Origin: Phycisphaerales bacterium
GTDB taxonomy: Bacteria; Planctomycetota; Phycisphaerae; Phycisphaerales; UBA1924
Assembly: GCA_007124345.1 (NCBI GenBank)
Contig: SLFH01000390.1
Span: 1 to 12,186, forward strand
Length of the DNA: 12,186 nucleotides
Direction of reading: 5' to 3'
Part shown: piece after piece, positions 1-7,592 of the stretch
Position numbering within the stretch: the stretch's first letter is position 1
How the letters are laid out: each line of letters begins with the position of its first letter
Position numbers and translations under genes: made by a program
Notes under the pieces: model-generated
Told to the model about the DNA's origin: nothing
Database searches by the model: none
What the model saw: the letters and a program-made list of their open reading frames with translations, nothing else

Positions 1-326
1 GAACGCAGCGCGTCGAGCACGCCGTCGATCTCATCGAACATCTGCGAGAGGACATCGAGCGTGCGGTCTGGCTTCTGCAGGTCTTCGTCGAGGCGTTGGC
101 CGTGCCCGGGCAAATCGAGCGCGCACGCCGCGATGCCCGAGCGGATCCAACGCAGGTATCGCCCCGGGTCGATCTCCTTGCTCGCCGTCCGCCCGTGCAT
201 CCAGACAACCAACGGGCAGGGCCGATCGCTCTCAGGGATCGCGATCATCGCCGGCACACCCGCAAGCTCGGCATGCGTCGCAACACGCTGCAGCGATGAG
301 GGCAATGAGGTGAAGCGATCATTCAT
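1..326 (-). CDS. Alpha/beta hydrolase, dienelactone-hydrolase-like, N-terminal part (runs off left edge)
   Basis: The minus strand reads open from an ATG at 326 to the window edge, giving 108 residues. After a short N-terminus comes a hydrophobic strand and oxyanion-type motif, PLVVWMHGRTASKE (about residues 39-52), then a second strand ending in ALDLPGHGQRLDED (about 73-86). This is the beta3/beta4 layout of alpha/beta hydrolases of the dienelactone hydrolase/acyl-peptidase kind. The nucleophile elbow and the catalytic Asp/His lie outside the window, so the substrate cannot be named. The start is supported by AAGGA (complement of 334-338) 7 nt upstream. There is no signal peptide, so it is probably cytoplasmic. 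It is transcribed in the same direction as the pyrophosphorylase gene, but a repeat-bearing gap separates them, so co-transcription is uncertain. Confidence 0.8.
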   Translation of the reverse strand, partial: MNDRFTSLPSSLQRVATHAELAGVPAMIAIPESDRPCPLVVWMHGRTASKEIDPGRYLRWIRSGIAACALDLPGHGQRLDEDLQKPDRTLDVLSQMFDEIDGVLDALR

Positions 327-387
327 CGCCGCATCCTTGCAACGCATCTCTGCACTGCTTTGACTCGATCGGCGCGAACGCTCTCAA

Positions 388-505
388 GCCCCGAAGGGGC
401 GCAGGGCTGTAGCCACGGGTGGAGCAGTCCGAGACGCGAAGCGTCGAGGCCTGCGCAACCCGTGGAAAGAGTCGAAAAACAACACCTAGCCCTGAAGGGG
501 CGAAG
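388..505. repeat. REP-like structured intergenic repeat with GAA-loop hairpins
   Basis: This block has nested symmetry. GCCCC-GAA-GGGGC (388-400) is a perfect hairpin. CCACGGGT (413-420) pairs with ACCCGTGG (458-465). Between these arms lies GACGC-GAA-GCGTC (433-445), another perfect GAA-loop hairpin. A near copy of the first hairpin, GCCCTGAAGGGGC (489-501), closes the block in the same orientation. It lies between two minus-strand genes and encodes nothing convincing. From general knowledge, similar CCGAAGGGGC-rich intergenic repeats are common in planctomycete genomes and often produce false ORFs. I infer a dispersed REP/MITE-like element, possibly acting in RNA as a processing or termination structure. 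The copy number cannot be seen here. Confidence 0.6.
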
Positions 506-617
506 GAAAGTCCGTCAACAACCTCCCGGATACCAGCGTAAATCTGGAACGCAACGAGACAAACCCTGCGCCATCCTCTGCCACAAAAACCCTTCGCGAT
601 GGCAACGCACACCCCCG

Positions 618-2063
618 TCACAGCACAACCTTCGACCCAGCCTCGATCGAACCTCCCACGCGCGACGCGTCCAAATCCGACGGCTCCAGCGCCGTCAGCG
701 GGCCGATCTCGATCGTGCAGTCCGGCTCGTCGCCCTTCATCGGCACGCCCACGCCGACGCGATGCAGCCATCTGGCCGCACGCTCGGTCTGGATCCGTGC
801 GCTCGACTCGGGGCTGTCGACCCCCTCGGCGTTCTTGATCGGCGCGAACTCCTCGACGCGGTCGGTCTCCAGCACGATCGAACGCTCTGCAAGCTGAAGC
901 GCGTCAAACACAAAACGCTCGAGCTTCACCCCGTTGGGCGACGACGGATCGACGCGCTTGCCGCTCTTGACATCAATGTGCGGCACCTTCTTCTCCGCCC
1001 GGTGGAAGGGCAGCGCAAAGCGCGGATCCTCATTCAGCTTCTCAACGAACGAGACGCCGAGCATGTGAATCGCCGGGTTGCCGGCGTTGAAGCGCAGCGC
1101 CCCGCCCGAGTCCCGCTCCTTCGCCAATTCCGGCGGCAGATCCGAATACTCGATCATCTGCAGGCGACCGTCGGCCATGACGAAGACGCCGACCTTCTCC
1201 TCCGGGTCGCGTTTGGGCAGCATCTTGCTCGACATCTCGCCCGACGAATCAGACGCCGTCGCGTGCAGGCCGACGAAGACCGGGTCGACGACCTTCACCA
1301 GCGGGTTGTCGACTTGGAAGTAGCTGATGTGCTCGACGCCCCGCGTGCGCATGTCGTCCAGAGCGCCCGAGACGAACAGGGCCTTGAGCGAGCCGCCGTG
1401 CCCGTCGGGGTTGGTCGCGACCTCGTGCTTCTCGGCGAGCAGGATCTTGCCGGTATCGAGGTCGAAGGAGGGCATGACGCCCTGGGGGAAGAACGAGACA
1501 TTGTCCGGCTCGAGCCCGAAGAAATCGTTCTGCTGGAAGAAGTCGACCGTCGGCTGGTGATTCAGCGGGCTGGTCATGATGTACCAGGGGATGGTGCTGC
1601 CGTAGCGCCGTTGGTTGGCGCGGATCCCCTCTGCGAAGATCTGAAACAGCGGCTTGCCGCTGACGGCGCCGCCCGGGAAGCACCCCTTCGGCCCGTCGTA
1701 GCCCAGGCGCGAGCCCTGCCCGCCCGCGACGACGAAGCACGCGACACGCCCGGCTGCGATCAGCTCCTCACCCGCCGAGCGGAACCGCTGCGGGTCCCAC
1801 TTGCGTCCGCTCGAGTTCCCGTCGGGCCTAGGGGCGGGGTAGTAGGGGGCCGGCTCGATGTTGCCCGGGGGGGCGAAGTCGGGCTTGCCGGCGACATACT
1901 TCTCGATCAGCTCGGGCAGATGCTCCAGATCGATCTCGTCGATCTGGGCCAGCAGCGAGGCCCGCCGGTCATCGGAGAGCTCGCTCTCGAAGGCGAGCAG
2001 GTGCTCCTGCCCGGCCGAGGCGAGGCGGGCCCGGATGTGTTCGATTGAGGGGGCTAAGGACAT
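618..2063 (-). CDS. UDP-N-acetylhexosamine / UDP-sugar pyrophosphorylase, UAP1-AGX type
   Basis: This 481-residue protein belongs to the eukaryotic-style UDPGP family. It transfers UMP from UTP to a sugar 1-phosphate, most likely GlcNAc-1-P or GalNAc-1-P, releasing pyrophosphate and making a nucleotide sugar for cell-surface glycans in the cytoplasm. Visible motifs are the nucleotide-binding loop GGQGSRL (114-120) with PKG (125-127), MTSPLNH (163-169), NPDGHGG (218-224), QVDNPL (250-255), RFNAGNPAIH (near 304-313) and PNGVKLERFVFDAL (near 366-379), in the order of UAP1 proteins. Length fits the family (about 460-520). The frame is open upstream to 2360, but I chose the ATG at 2063: GGAG (complement of 2070-2073) lies 6 nt before it, and the upstream extension is unlike the family and overlaps rpe. 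The exact sugar specificity (GlcNAc, GalNAc or glucose) is not decidable here. Confidence 0.9.
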   Translation of the reverse strand: MSLAPSIEHIRARLASAGQEHLLAFESELSDDRRASLLAQIDEIDLEHLPELIEKYVAGKPDFAPPGNIEPAPYYPAPRPDGNSSGRKWDPQRFRSAGEELIAAGRVACFVVAGGQGSRLGYDGPKGCFPGGAVSGKPLFQIFAEGIRANQRRYGSTIPWYIMTSPLNHQPTVDFFQQNDFFGLEPDNVSFFPQGVMPSFDLDTGKILLAEKHEVATNPDGHGGSLKALFVSGALDDMRTRGVEHISYFQVDNPLVKVVDPVFVGLHATASDSSGEMSSKMLPKRDPEEKVGVFVMADGRLQMIEYSDLPPELAKERDSGGALRFNAGNPAIHMLGVSFVEKLNEDPRFALPFHRAEKKVPHIDVKSGKRVDPSSPNGVKLERFVFDALQLAERSIVLETDRVEEFAPIKNAEGVDSPESSARIQTERAARWLHRVGVGVPMKGDEPDCTIEIGPLTALEPSDLDASRVGGSIEAGSKVVL

Positions 2064-2213
2064 GGCTCGCTCCGTCGTGTGGTCGTTGTTCGCTGAAACA
2101 GGCGTTCCGAGGCGTCCGCCGGGGTTCGTGATGCACCCGCGTCGGGCGCCCGCGCTGCGGTCGGATGGTAGCGGGGGGCCGGCGCATGTCGGCGAGGCTA
2201 CATTGGCCATCCC

Positions 2214-2921
2214 ATGGCACGAAGCATCACATCTCCCGGGCGGCTGCCCATGGTGGCGCCCTCCATCCTTTCTGCGGACTTCTGCCGCATGGGCGAGGAA
2301 TGCCGCCACGCCATCGAGTCCGGCGCCGACGCCCTGCACCTGGATGTCATGGACGGGCACTTCGTGCCGAATCTAACGATGGGCCCGGACATGTGCCGCT
2401 GGATCCGGCGCGAGCTGCCGGATGTCCTGCTCGATGTCCACCTGATGGTCAGCTACCCCGAGCAGTACTTCCAGCCCTTCCGCGACGCCGGGGCGAACCA
2501 CATCTCCTTCCACATCGAGACGATGGCCCGCGACCCGGGCGGGGGCGACGAGGTCGGGCGGGCGATCGAGTTCATCGGCGACATCCGCGAGCTGGGCATG
2601 ACCGCCGGAATCGCGATCAACCCGCCGACGCCCCTCCAGCGGATGCTCCCGGTCATCGAGCACGCCGACATGGCGCTGGTGATGTCCGTGAACCCGGGTT
2701 TCAGCGGGCAGTCGTTCATCCCTGAGAGCCTCGCCAGGACCGCGGCGATCGCCGCCAAGCTCCGCCCCGACCAGCGGCTGGAGATGGACGGGGGCGTCAC
2801 ACCCGCCAACGCCCCCCTCATCAGGCGGGCCGGGTGCGACCTGCTCGTGGCCGCTTCTGCCGTCTTCGGCAAGCCCAAAGACCAGCGGGCGGGCGTGATC
2901 GCGGAGCTTCGGGGGGGCTGA
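2214..2921 (+). CDS. rpe: Ribulose-phosphate 3-epimerase
   Basis: This 235-residue TIM-barrel enzyme interconverts ribulose 5-phosphate and xylulose 5-phosphate in the pentose phosphate pathway. Family landmarks are all present: APSILSADF (15-23), HLDVMDGHFVPN (42-53) with metal/catalytic His42 and Asp44, DVHLMV (74-79) with His76, NPGFSGQ (160-166) as the mobile loop, and MDGGV (191-195) with catalytic Asp192. The phosphate-binding end is CDLLVAASAVF (208-218). The ATG at 2214 has no strong Shine-Dalgarno. An ATG at 2250 (Met13) would give an N-terminus closer to the usual Rpe length and also lacks a good site, so the start is uncertain. The gene is divergent from the pyrophosphorylase, with a 150-base gap between the two starts. 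It is followed by a hairpin and a 266-base gap, so it is probably transcribed on its own. Confidence 0.95.
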   Translation: MARSITSPGRLPMVAPSILSADFCRMGEECRHAIESGADALHLDVMDGHFVPNLTMGPDMCRWIRRELPDVLLDVHLMVSYPEQYFQPFRDAGANHISFHIETMARDPGGGDEVGRAIEFIGDIRELGMTAGIAINPPTPLQRMLPVIEHADMALVMSVNPGFSGQSFIPESLARTAAIAAKLRPDQRLEMDGGVTPANAPLIRRAGCDLLVAASAVFGKPKDQRAGVIAELRGG

Positions 2922-2931
2922 TTCTCCCTTC

Positions 2932-2961
2932 GAGCACCAAACGACAGGCGGTCGGGTGCTC
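2932..2961 (+). terminator. Hairpin after rpe, possible weak terminator
   Basis: GAGCACC (2932-2938) and GGTGCTC (2955-2961) form a perfect 7-bp stem with a 16-nt loop, starting 10 nt after the rpe stop codon. No T-run follows, so it is not a classical intrinsic terminator. It could act as an mRNA 3'-end stabiliser or an imperfect terminator. Confidence 0.35.
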
Positions 2962-3075
2962 CATCGGCCGTGGTTTTTCGATCGCTCGGCAGCCGTTAGC
3001 GAGTTCCGGGCCGCGATGAGCGGACATCGGGCCGACATCCTGTCATTATGCGAACAAATCGGTGTGCCCGGTCGA

Positions 3076-3103
3076 TTGTCCGGCGGATCCTGGCCGGTAG
3101 ACT
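3076..3103 (+). promoter_or_regulatory. Candidate sigma70-type promoter for the phosphatase-fold/accD/lnt run
   Basis: TTGTCC (3076-3081) and TAGACT (3098-3103) are separated by 16 bp. Each matches four of six consensus positions. They lie about 85 bases upstream of the ATG at 3188, in the 266-base gap after rpe. The match is modest and the assignment tentative. Confidence 0.3.
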
Positions 3104-3187
3104 TCTCCCTTCATCGCGGGCCCACGCGGTCGGCTCAGGCCGGGCGGGGGTCCGGGGACGGTGCCCGCGGAGGCGGAACGATCGCAT

Positions 3188-3838
3188 ATGGCGAAGGTGA
3201 AACAAGTCGGATTGATGATCATCCGGGTCGGCTCGACCGTCTGGGACGCTGACAGCCGGATCGGCGGCGCGACAGACCTGCCGCTGAGCGAGGAGGGCGT
3301 GGGAACCTGCAAAGAAGCCGCTGCCTCGACCTCGGGCACGGCGAGCGTCCTGTTCTGCGGCCCCGACGAGGCGAGCCGCCAGACAGCGGAGATGTTCAGC
3401 GCGACCTGCGGCGGAAAGGTCCGCGTCTGCGACACACTGGCCGAGATGCGTCTGGGCCTGTGGGAGGGCATGCGTGAATCGGAGTTCGAGGAGAAGTTCC
3501 CCTCCGCCTCGCGTCAGTGGCGCGAGCAGCCCGAGGGCGTGGTCGCCCCCGAGGGCGAGGCGCTGCTCGATGCGGAGAGCCGAATCCTCAAGGCTCTTGT
3601 TCGCAAGATCGACCGCCTCAAGCCCGACACCGAGCGGTTCGCGCTGGTGCTGCGTCCGATCGCGTTCGGTATTGTGCGTGCGGCGATCGAGGATCGGCCG
3701 ATCGGAGATCTATGGGAGATGATCCGGGCCAGGCCGGCGGTCGACCTGATCGACCTGGACGCATCGAAGCTCGAAGTGCTCCGCGCCAGGGCCTCGGGCA
3801 ATGAGTTGCCCAACAAGGTCGTGGGCGGCCTGGCCTGA
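3188..3838 (+). CDS. Histidine phosphatase (phosphoglycerate mutase-like) fold protein lacking both catalytic histidines
   Basis: This 216-residue protein aligns by eye with the histidine phosphatase superfamily. Canonical LIRHGETxWN...RIxGxxDxPLSExG appears as MIIRVGSTVWDADSRIG (10-26) and TDLPLSEEG (29-37). RQTAE (64-68) and LAEMRLGLWEG (84-94) are conserved. The catalytic RHG is R-V-G (13-15), so the phospho-accepting His is Val14. The second site, normally SHGG, is R-P-I-A (156-159), so that His is Pro157. Arg13, Arg64 and Glu87 remain. With no nucleophile, it should not work as a phosphatase or mutase. I infer a pseudoenzyme with a binding or regulatory role. The frame is open back to 3161 (GTG), but the ATG at 3188 has GGAA 9 nt upstream and begins the fold properly. 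The gene ends 46 nt before accD, suggesting co-transcription. Confidence 0.75.
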   Translation: MAKVKQVGLMIIRVGSTVWDADSRIGGATDLPLSEEGVGTCKEAAASTSGTASVLFCGPDEASRQTAEMFSATCGGKVRVCDTLAEMRLGLWEGMRESEFEEKFPSASRQWREQPEGVVAPEGEALLDAESRILKALVRKIDRLKPDTERFALVLRPIAFGIVRAAIEDRPIGDLWEMIRARPAVDLIDLDASKLEVLRARASGNELPNKVVGGLA

Positions 3839-3884
3839 ACGGGACATGCAAGGCGGCGCCCCGCGGGTCCGCCGGAGACAGCCG

Positions 3885-4727
3885 ATGACCAGAACACAAT
3901 CGCGGAGCTGGACGGATGTTCGCCCCGCAAGGCGGGCGGAGATCCCCGAGGGGCTCTGGCTCCGATGCCCCGAGTGCGCCCAGATGATCTACCGCCGGCA
4001 GATGGAGGCCAACCTCCATGTCTGCCCCGAGTGCGGGCACCACTACCGCATCTCCGCCGAAGAACGCGTCCGCCAGCTCGCCGACCCCGGCTCGTTCACT
4101 CGGATGTTCGACACCATCGAGCCGACCGATCCGCTCAAGTTCCGCGACCTGAAGCCCTATCCCGACCGCCTCCGGGCCGAGCAGCTCAAGACCGGGCAGC
4201 GCGACGCCGTGCTCGCCGGCGAGCTCTTCATCAAGGGCCGCCAGTCGGTCGTCTGCTGCCTCGACCTGACCTTCATGATGGGGTCAATGGGCTCGGTCGT
4301 CGGCGAGACGATCACGCGCACCATCGAGCACGCGACCGATCGGCGCCTGCCGCTGGTGATCGTCAGTTGCTCCGGCGGCGCGCGTATGCAGGAGTCCGGT
4401 CTCAGCCTGATGCAGATGGCCAAGACCTCCGCGGCCCTCGCCCGCTACGACGACCACGGCGGACTTTTTATCAGCGTGCTGACCGACCCGACCACCGGCG
4501 GCGTCACCGCCTCGTTCGCCATGCTCGGCGATGTGATCCTCGCCGAGCCCGCGGCCCTGATCGGCTTCGCCGGCCCCCGCGTCATCCAGCAGACCATCCG
4601 TCAGGAGCTGCCGCCGGGCTTCCAGCGTTCAGAGTTCTTGCTGGCCAAGGGCCTTGTCGACCGTGTCGTCGCCAGGGCCCAGCTCCGCAACGAGCTCGCC
4701 AGGCTCATCGACTACGCGGGGTTCTGA
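3885..4727 (+). CDS. accD: Acetyl-CoA carboxylase carboxyltransferase subunit beta
   Basis: This 280-residue protein is the zinc-binding beta subunit of the heterotetrameric carboxyltransferase. With AccA it moves the carboxyl group from biotin-BCCP to acetyl-CoA to make malonyl-CoA, the first step of fatty-acid synthesis. The four-cysteine zinc ribbon is Cys28-x2-Cys31 and Cys47-x2-Cys50. The crotonase-like core follows, with SCSGGARMQE (161-170) carrying the oxyanion glycines, DPTTGGVTASFAMLGD (201-216) and GFAGPRVIQQTIRQ (227-240), all typical of AccD. Length is normal (280-300). In-frame starts at 3801 and 3846 exist, but the ATG at 3885 has GGAG (3874-3877) 7 nt upstream, so I chose it. 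No accA lies beside it. It follows the phosphatase-fold gene by 46 nt and precedes lnt by 4 nt. Confidence 0.97.
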   Translation: MTRTQSRSWTDVRPARRAEIPEGLWLRCPECAQMIYRRQMEANLHVCPECGHHYRISAEERVRQLADPGSFTRMFDTIEPTDPLKFRDLKPYPDRLRAEQLKTGQRDAVLAGELFIKGRQSVVCCLDLTFMMGSMGSVVGETITRTIEHATDRRLPLVIVSCSGGARMQESGLSLMQMAKTSAALARYDDHGGLFISVLTDPTTGGVTASFAMLGDVILAEPAALIGFAGPRVIQQTIRQELPPGFQRSEFLLAKGLVDRVVARAQLRNELARLIDYAGF

Positions 4728-4731
4728 TCCC

Positions 4732-6504
4732 ATGGCTCAGGCTCGCGAGCTTGCCGAGAGCGGCACCGTTCGCGCGAGGCTCGAGCGCATTCTCGATCCC
4801 CGTTTGCTCGCGTTCGCCGACGGCGGCTGGGCGGGCCTGCTCCACGCCGCGCTCTTGGCCGCGGCCTTCGCACCGTTCAATTTCTGGTTCTTCGCCCCCT
4901 TCGCGGTCGTGCCGCTGCTCTATGTCAGCCGACGCTACCCCGGACGCCTGCTCTCGTTGTCGCTCGGCGTCTGGGTCGGCGTCAGTGTCTTCTGGCACTG
5001 GCAGATGCTGTGGGTCGGGAAGGTCTCGCCGGTCGGGTTCCTGCCCCTTGTGGCGTACCTCTCACTCTTCCCGACGCTCTTCGTCGTGCTTCTGGCGAGA
5101 CTCCGCCGGCGCAGGCCGGGCGTGCCCGTCGCAGGAGCCGCGGCCGTCCTCTGGATCGGCATCGAGTACCTCCGCGGAGAACTGCTCTTCGACGGCTACG
5201 CCTGGTACTTCGTCGCCCACCCGCTGATCGGCCTCGCCCCGACGCTGGGCGCATCATCGCTCGGCGCGTACGGCGTCGGCCTCGCCGTGCTCGCGCCCAC
5301 GCTCGCGCTCATCGAACTCGCGCGCTCACCCTTCAATAAGCTCTGCCGTCTGCAGGCCGTGGGCTGCGTGCTGCTGCTCGCGCTCGCGTTCGCGCTCGGG
5401 GGGCTCGCGAGGCTGGAGCCCGTGGGCGAGTCGCGCGAGATCCGTCTCGCCCTCGTACAGACGAACATCCCGCAGGACAACCGCACCGACTGGCCGATCG
5501 AGAGCCGCGTCGAAACGCTGGAGCTGTTTGAAGAAAAGACCCGCAGAGCTGCGGCACGCGGCGCATCGGTCGTGATCTGGCCCGAAACGATGTTCCCGGG
5601 CTATTTCCTCGACGAAGCCTCCGCCCGAACCATCGCCGCCGACGATCGGCTCCACGAAAACTTCCGAGGCTTCGTCGCGGCGGTTCGCGACAGGGTGCTC
5701 GCCCTCTCAGCAGAGACCGGCGTCTCGATCCTCGTCGGCGCGATCGCTTACGAAAACTTCGAGTTCGTCCGCGCTGGCGGCGAGCTGCGCGACCGCTTCG
5801 ACCGATCGTTCAACAGCGCCTTCCTCGTCGAGGGCGGGCGACTGACCGACCAGCGCTACGACAAGCTCCACCTGACCCCGTTCGGCGAGGTGATGCCCTA
5901 CATCGAGAAGTGGCCCGGCCTCCAGCAACGCCTGCTCGCCCTGGGCGCACGGGGCATGTCCTTCGACCTGTCTCGGGGCGACGCCCCGAAGGTGCTGAGG
6001 CCCGACGGCGCGGGCGTCTCGCTGGCGACCCCGATCTGCTTCGAGATCACCACCGCGAGAGTCTGCCGCAGGCTCGTCCGCGAGGCCCCGGGCCCGGTCG
6101 TGCTGGTGAACATGACCAACGACGGGTGGTTCGGCCGCGCCGACCCCGGGCGCGAGGCCCACCTGATGATGGCCCGCTGGCGTGCGGCCGAGCTCCGCCT
6201 GCCGGTCGTCAGGGCCGCCAACACCGGGATCAGCGCCGTCATCGACTCGGGGGGACGGATCGCCGACCGGCTGGACACCCGGGCCCCGGGCCTGCTCGTG
6301 GCCGATGTCGTCGCCGCCGCACCCCGATCCGCCCAGATGAGCGTGGGGGAGCTGCCGGGCATCGCGGCCCTCATCGGCGGCGTCCTGGTCCTGGTGCTCG
6401 GCCTCGGCCGGCGTCCCAATGGTCAACGCCCCGCCACGCACCCGGCCGATACTCCTCCCAACGCGACGCGCGAACCCTCAACGGGCGAGGAAAGAACAGC
6501 GTGA
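4732..6504 (+). CDS. lnt: Apolipoprotein N-acyltransferase
   Basis: This 590-residue inner-membrane enzyme performs the last step of lipoprotein maturation, N-acylating the diacylated N-terminal cysteine. The N-terminal half (about 35-225) holds several hydrophobic helices. The periplasmic nitrilase-like domain starts at about 237 with IRLALVQTNIPQ. The catalytic triad is visible: Glu285 in WPET, Lys378 in YDKLHLTPFGE and Cys436 in PICFE. Glu386, matching the essential second Glu of E. coli Lnt, is also present. A final helix spans about 541-559, followed by a Pro/Thr-rich tail. It is somewhat longer than E. coli Lnt (512 aa), partly because of the N-terminus and tail. The ATG at 4732 lies 4 nt after the accD stop. 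An upstream GTG at 4654 lies within accD and is unlikely. The stop overlaps the next gene's GTG. Confidence 0.95.
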   Translation: MAQARELAESGTVRARLERILDPRLLAFADGGWAGLLHAALLAAAFAPFNFWFFAPFAVVPLLYVSRRYPGRLLSLSLGVWVGVSVFWHWQMLWVGKVSPVGFLPLVAYLSLFPTLFVVLLARLRRRRPGVPVAGAAAVLWIGIEYLRGELLFDGYAWYFVAHPLIGLAPTLGASSLGAYGVGLAVLAPTLALIELARSPFNKLCRLQAVGCVLLLALAFALGGLARLEPVGESREIRLALVQTNIPQDNRTDWPIESRVETLELFEEKTRRAAARGASVVIWPETMFPGYFLDEASARTIAADDRLHENFRGFVAAVRDRVLALSAETGVSILVGAIAYENFEFVRAGGELRDRFDRSFNSAFLVEGGRLTDQRYDKLHLTPFGEVMPYIEKWPGLQQRLLALGARGMSFDLSRGDAPKVLRPDGAGVSLATPICFEITTARVCRRLVREAPGPVVLVNMTNDGWFGRADPGREAHLMMARWRAAELRLPVVRAANTGISAVIDSGGRIADRLDTRAPGLLVADVVAAAPRSAQMSVGELPGIAALIGGVLVLVLGLGRRPNGQRPATHPADTPPNATREPSTGEERTA

Positions 6505-7592
6505 GTATGAAGTCTGCAAAAACATTGGCGGCGGTGGTGGTCGCTCTCTCCCTCTGCGGCTGCGCCGGCGGGGCCGACAACGGCGTCACCCTGACAGGCG
6601 ATCAGCAGCGGGACCGCCAGAACGCAGCGGACCCGCAGACCGGCGAGCGGCTGACCATCCGCAAGTCCCAGCTCCGCGAGAACGCCATCGAACTGCTCAC
6701 CAAGGAGGCGACCGGCTCGGATTGGGCCGCGGTCCGGGCCAACGCGATCGAGGCCCTCGCGGCTGCCCCCAGCCGCCTCCGTCCGGTGATGCCCCTGGCG
6801 CTCGACGACCCGAACCTCGGCGTTCGCTCGGTCGCGCTGATGGCGATGGGCAGGTTGCGGATGTGCGACATGGCCGATTTCGCCCAGGACCTGCTGGAGG
6901 ACCGCTCCCCCTTTGTCCGGGCCTCCGCGGTCTACGCCCTGCACCGGTGCGATCGGGACCAGACGCCCGAGCCGCTCGCGGCGATGCTCTTCGGCTCGGA
7001 CGATCCGAGAGTCCGCGCCCACGCGGCTTTCCTGATCGGAGAGCTCGGGGACCGCTCTGCGGCGCCGATGCTCCGCCAAGCCGCCGCCGCGCGAGCCCCA
7101 CAGCGGGCCCGTGACATCGAGGCGAGGCTGATGCAACTCCAGATTGCCGAGGCGCTGACCAAGCTGGGCGACAGCAGCCAGTTGCACACGATCCAGGCCT
7201 CCCTGTTCGTCAGCCGGCCCGAAGAGCTCGAGGCGACGGCGCTGGCGGTGCAGATCCTCGGCGAACTGAGGGCCCGAGCGTCCGAGAACGACATCCGCAA
7301 TCTGATCGCGTATCGCGATGAGTCGAACCGCCCCATGCCCCCCGAGATCCGGCTCTCGGCGGCCCTGGCGCTTGCGAAGCTCGGGCGACCCGAAGCAGTG
7401 GGGGTCGGGCGTGAACTGATGCGCCACGAGGACGCGCAGGTCCGCGCTCTGGCCGCGATGGTGCTCGGAGAAGCAGGCTTGGAGGAGGATCTGGCGGCTC
7501 TTGAGCGGCTGCTGGAGGACGAGAACGGCCTTGTTCGGGTTTCGGCAGCGGGCGGGATCCTGAATTCGCTGGGCTCGTCCTTCAGAAATTGA
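6501..7592 (+). CDS. HEAT-repeat lipoprotein
   Basis: This 363-residue protein has a lipoprotein signal: two lysines, a hydrophobic stretch (about 8-18) and the lipobox L-C-G-C with Cys21 as the probable lipidated residue. The rest is helical HEAT/PBS-lyase-like repeats. Characteristic second helices include AVRANAIEAL (77-86), GVRSVALMAMGRL (107-119), FVRASAVYAL (138-147), RVRAHAAFLIGEL (170-182), EIRLSAALALAKL (282-294), QVRALAAMVLGEA (313-325) and LVRVSAAGGIL (344-354). Such arrays bind proteins, but the partner is unknown. GTG at 6501 overlaps the lnt stop as GTGA and has GAGGA (6487-6491) 9 nt upstream. ATG at 6507 is the alternative start and has poorer spacing. It is probably the last gene of the operon. 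As a predicted lipoprotein it may be a substrate of the Lnt encoded just upstream. Confidence 0.85.
   Translation: MSMKSAKTLAAVVVALSLCGCAGGADNGVTLTGDQQRDRQNAADPQTGERLTIRKSQLRENAIELLTKEATGSDWAAVRANAIEALAAAPSRLRPVMPLALDDPNLGVRSVALMAMGRLRMCDMADFAQDLLEDRSPFVRASAVYALHRCDRDQTPEPLAAMLFGSDDPRVRAHAAFLIGELGDRSAAPMLRQAAAARAPQRARDIEARLMQLQIAEALTKLGDSSQLHTIQASLFVSRPEELEATALAVQILGELRARASENDIRNLIAYRDESNRPMPPEIRLSAALALAKLGRPEAVGVGRELMRHEDAQVRALAAMVLGEAGLEEDLAALERLLEDENGLVRVSAAGGILNSLGSSFRN

Noticed and set aside
360..2048. A 562-codon plus-strand ORF opposite the pyrophosphorylase gene
   Set aside because: It is the antisense shadow of a clear UAP1-family gene in high-GC DNA. Its product is Arg/Leu/Val/Asp-rich with no domain, and its 5' part is the REP-like repeat read as protein.
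2064..2360. N-terminal extension of the pyrophosphorylase frame beyond 2063
   Set aside because: The extra residues do not resemble the family and overlap the rpe start on the opposite strand, and a good ribosome site precedes the ATG at 2063.
3965..5227. A 420-codon plus-strand ORF overlapping accD and lnt in another frame
   Set aside because: The product is Arg/Pro-rich frame-shadow sequence, while accD and lnt are unmistakable in their own frames.
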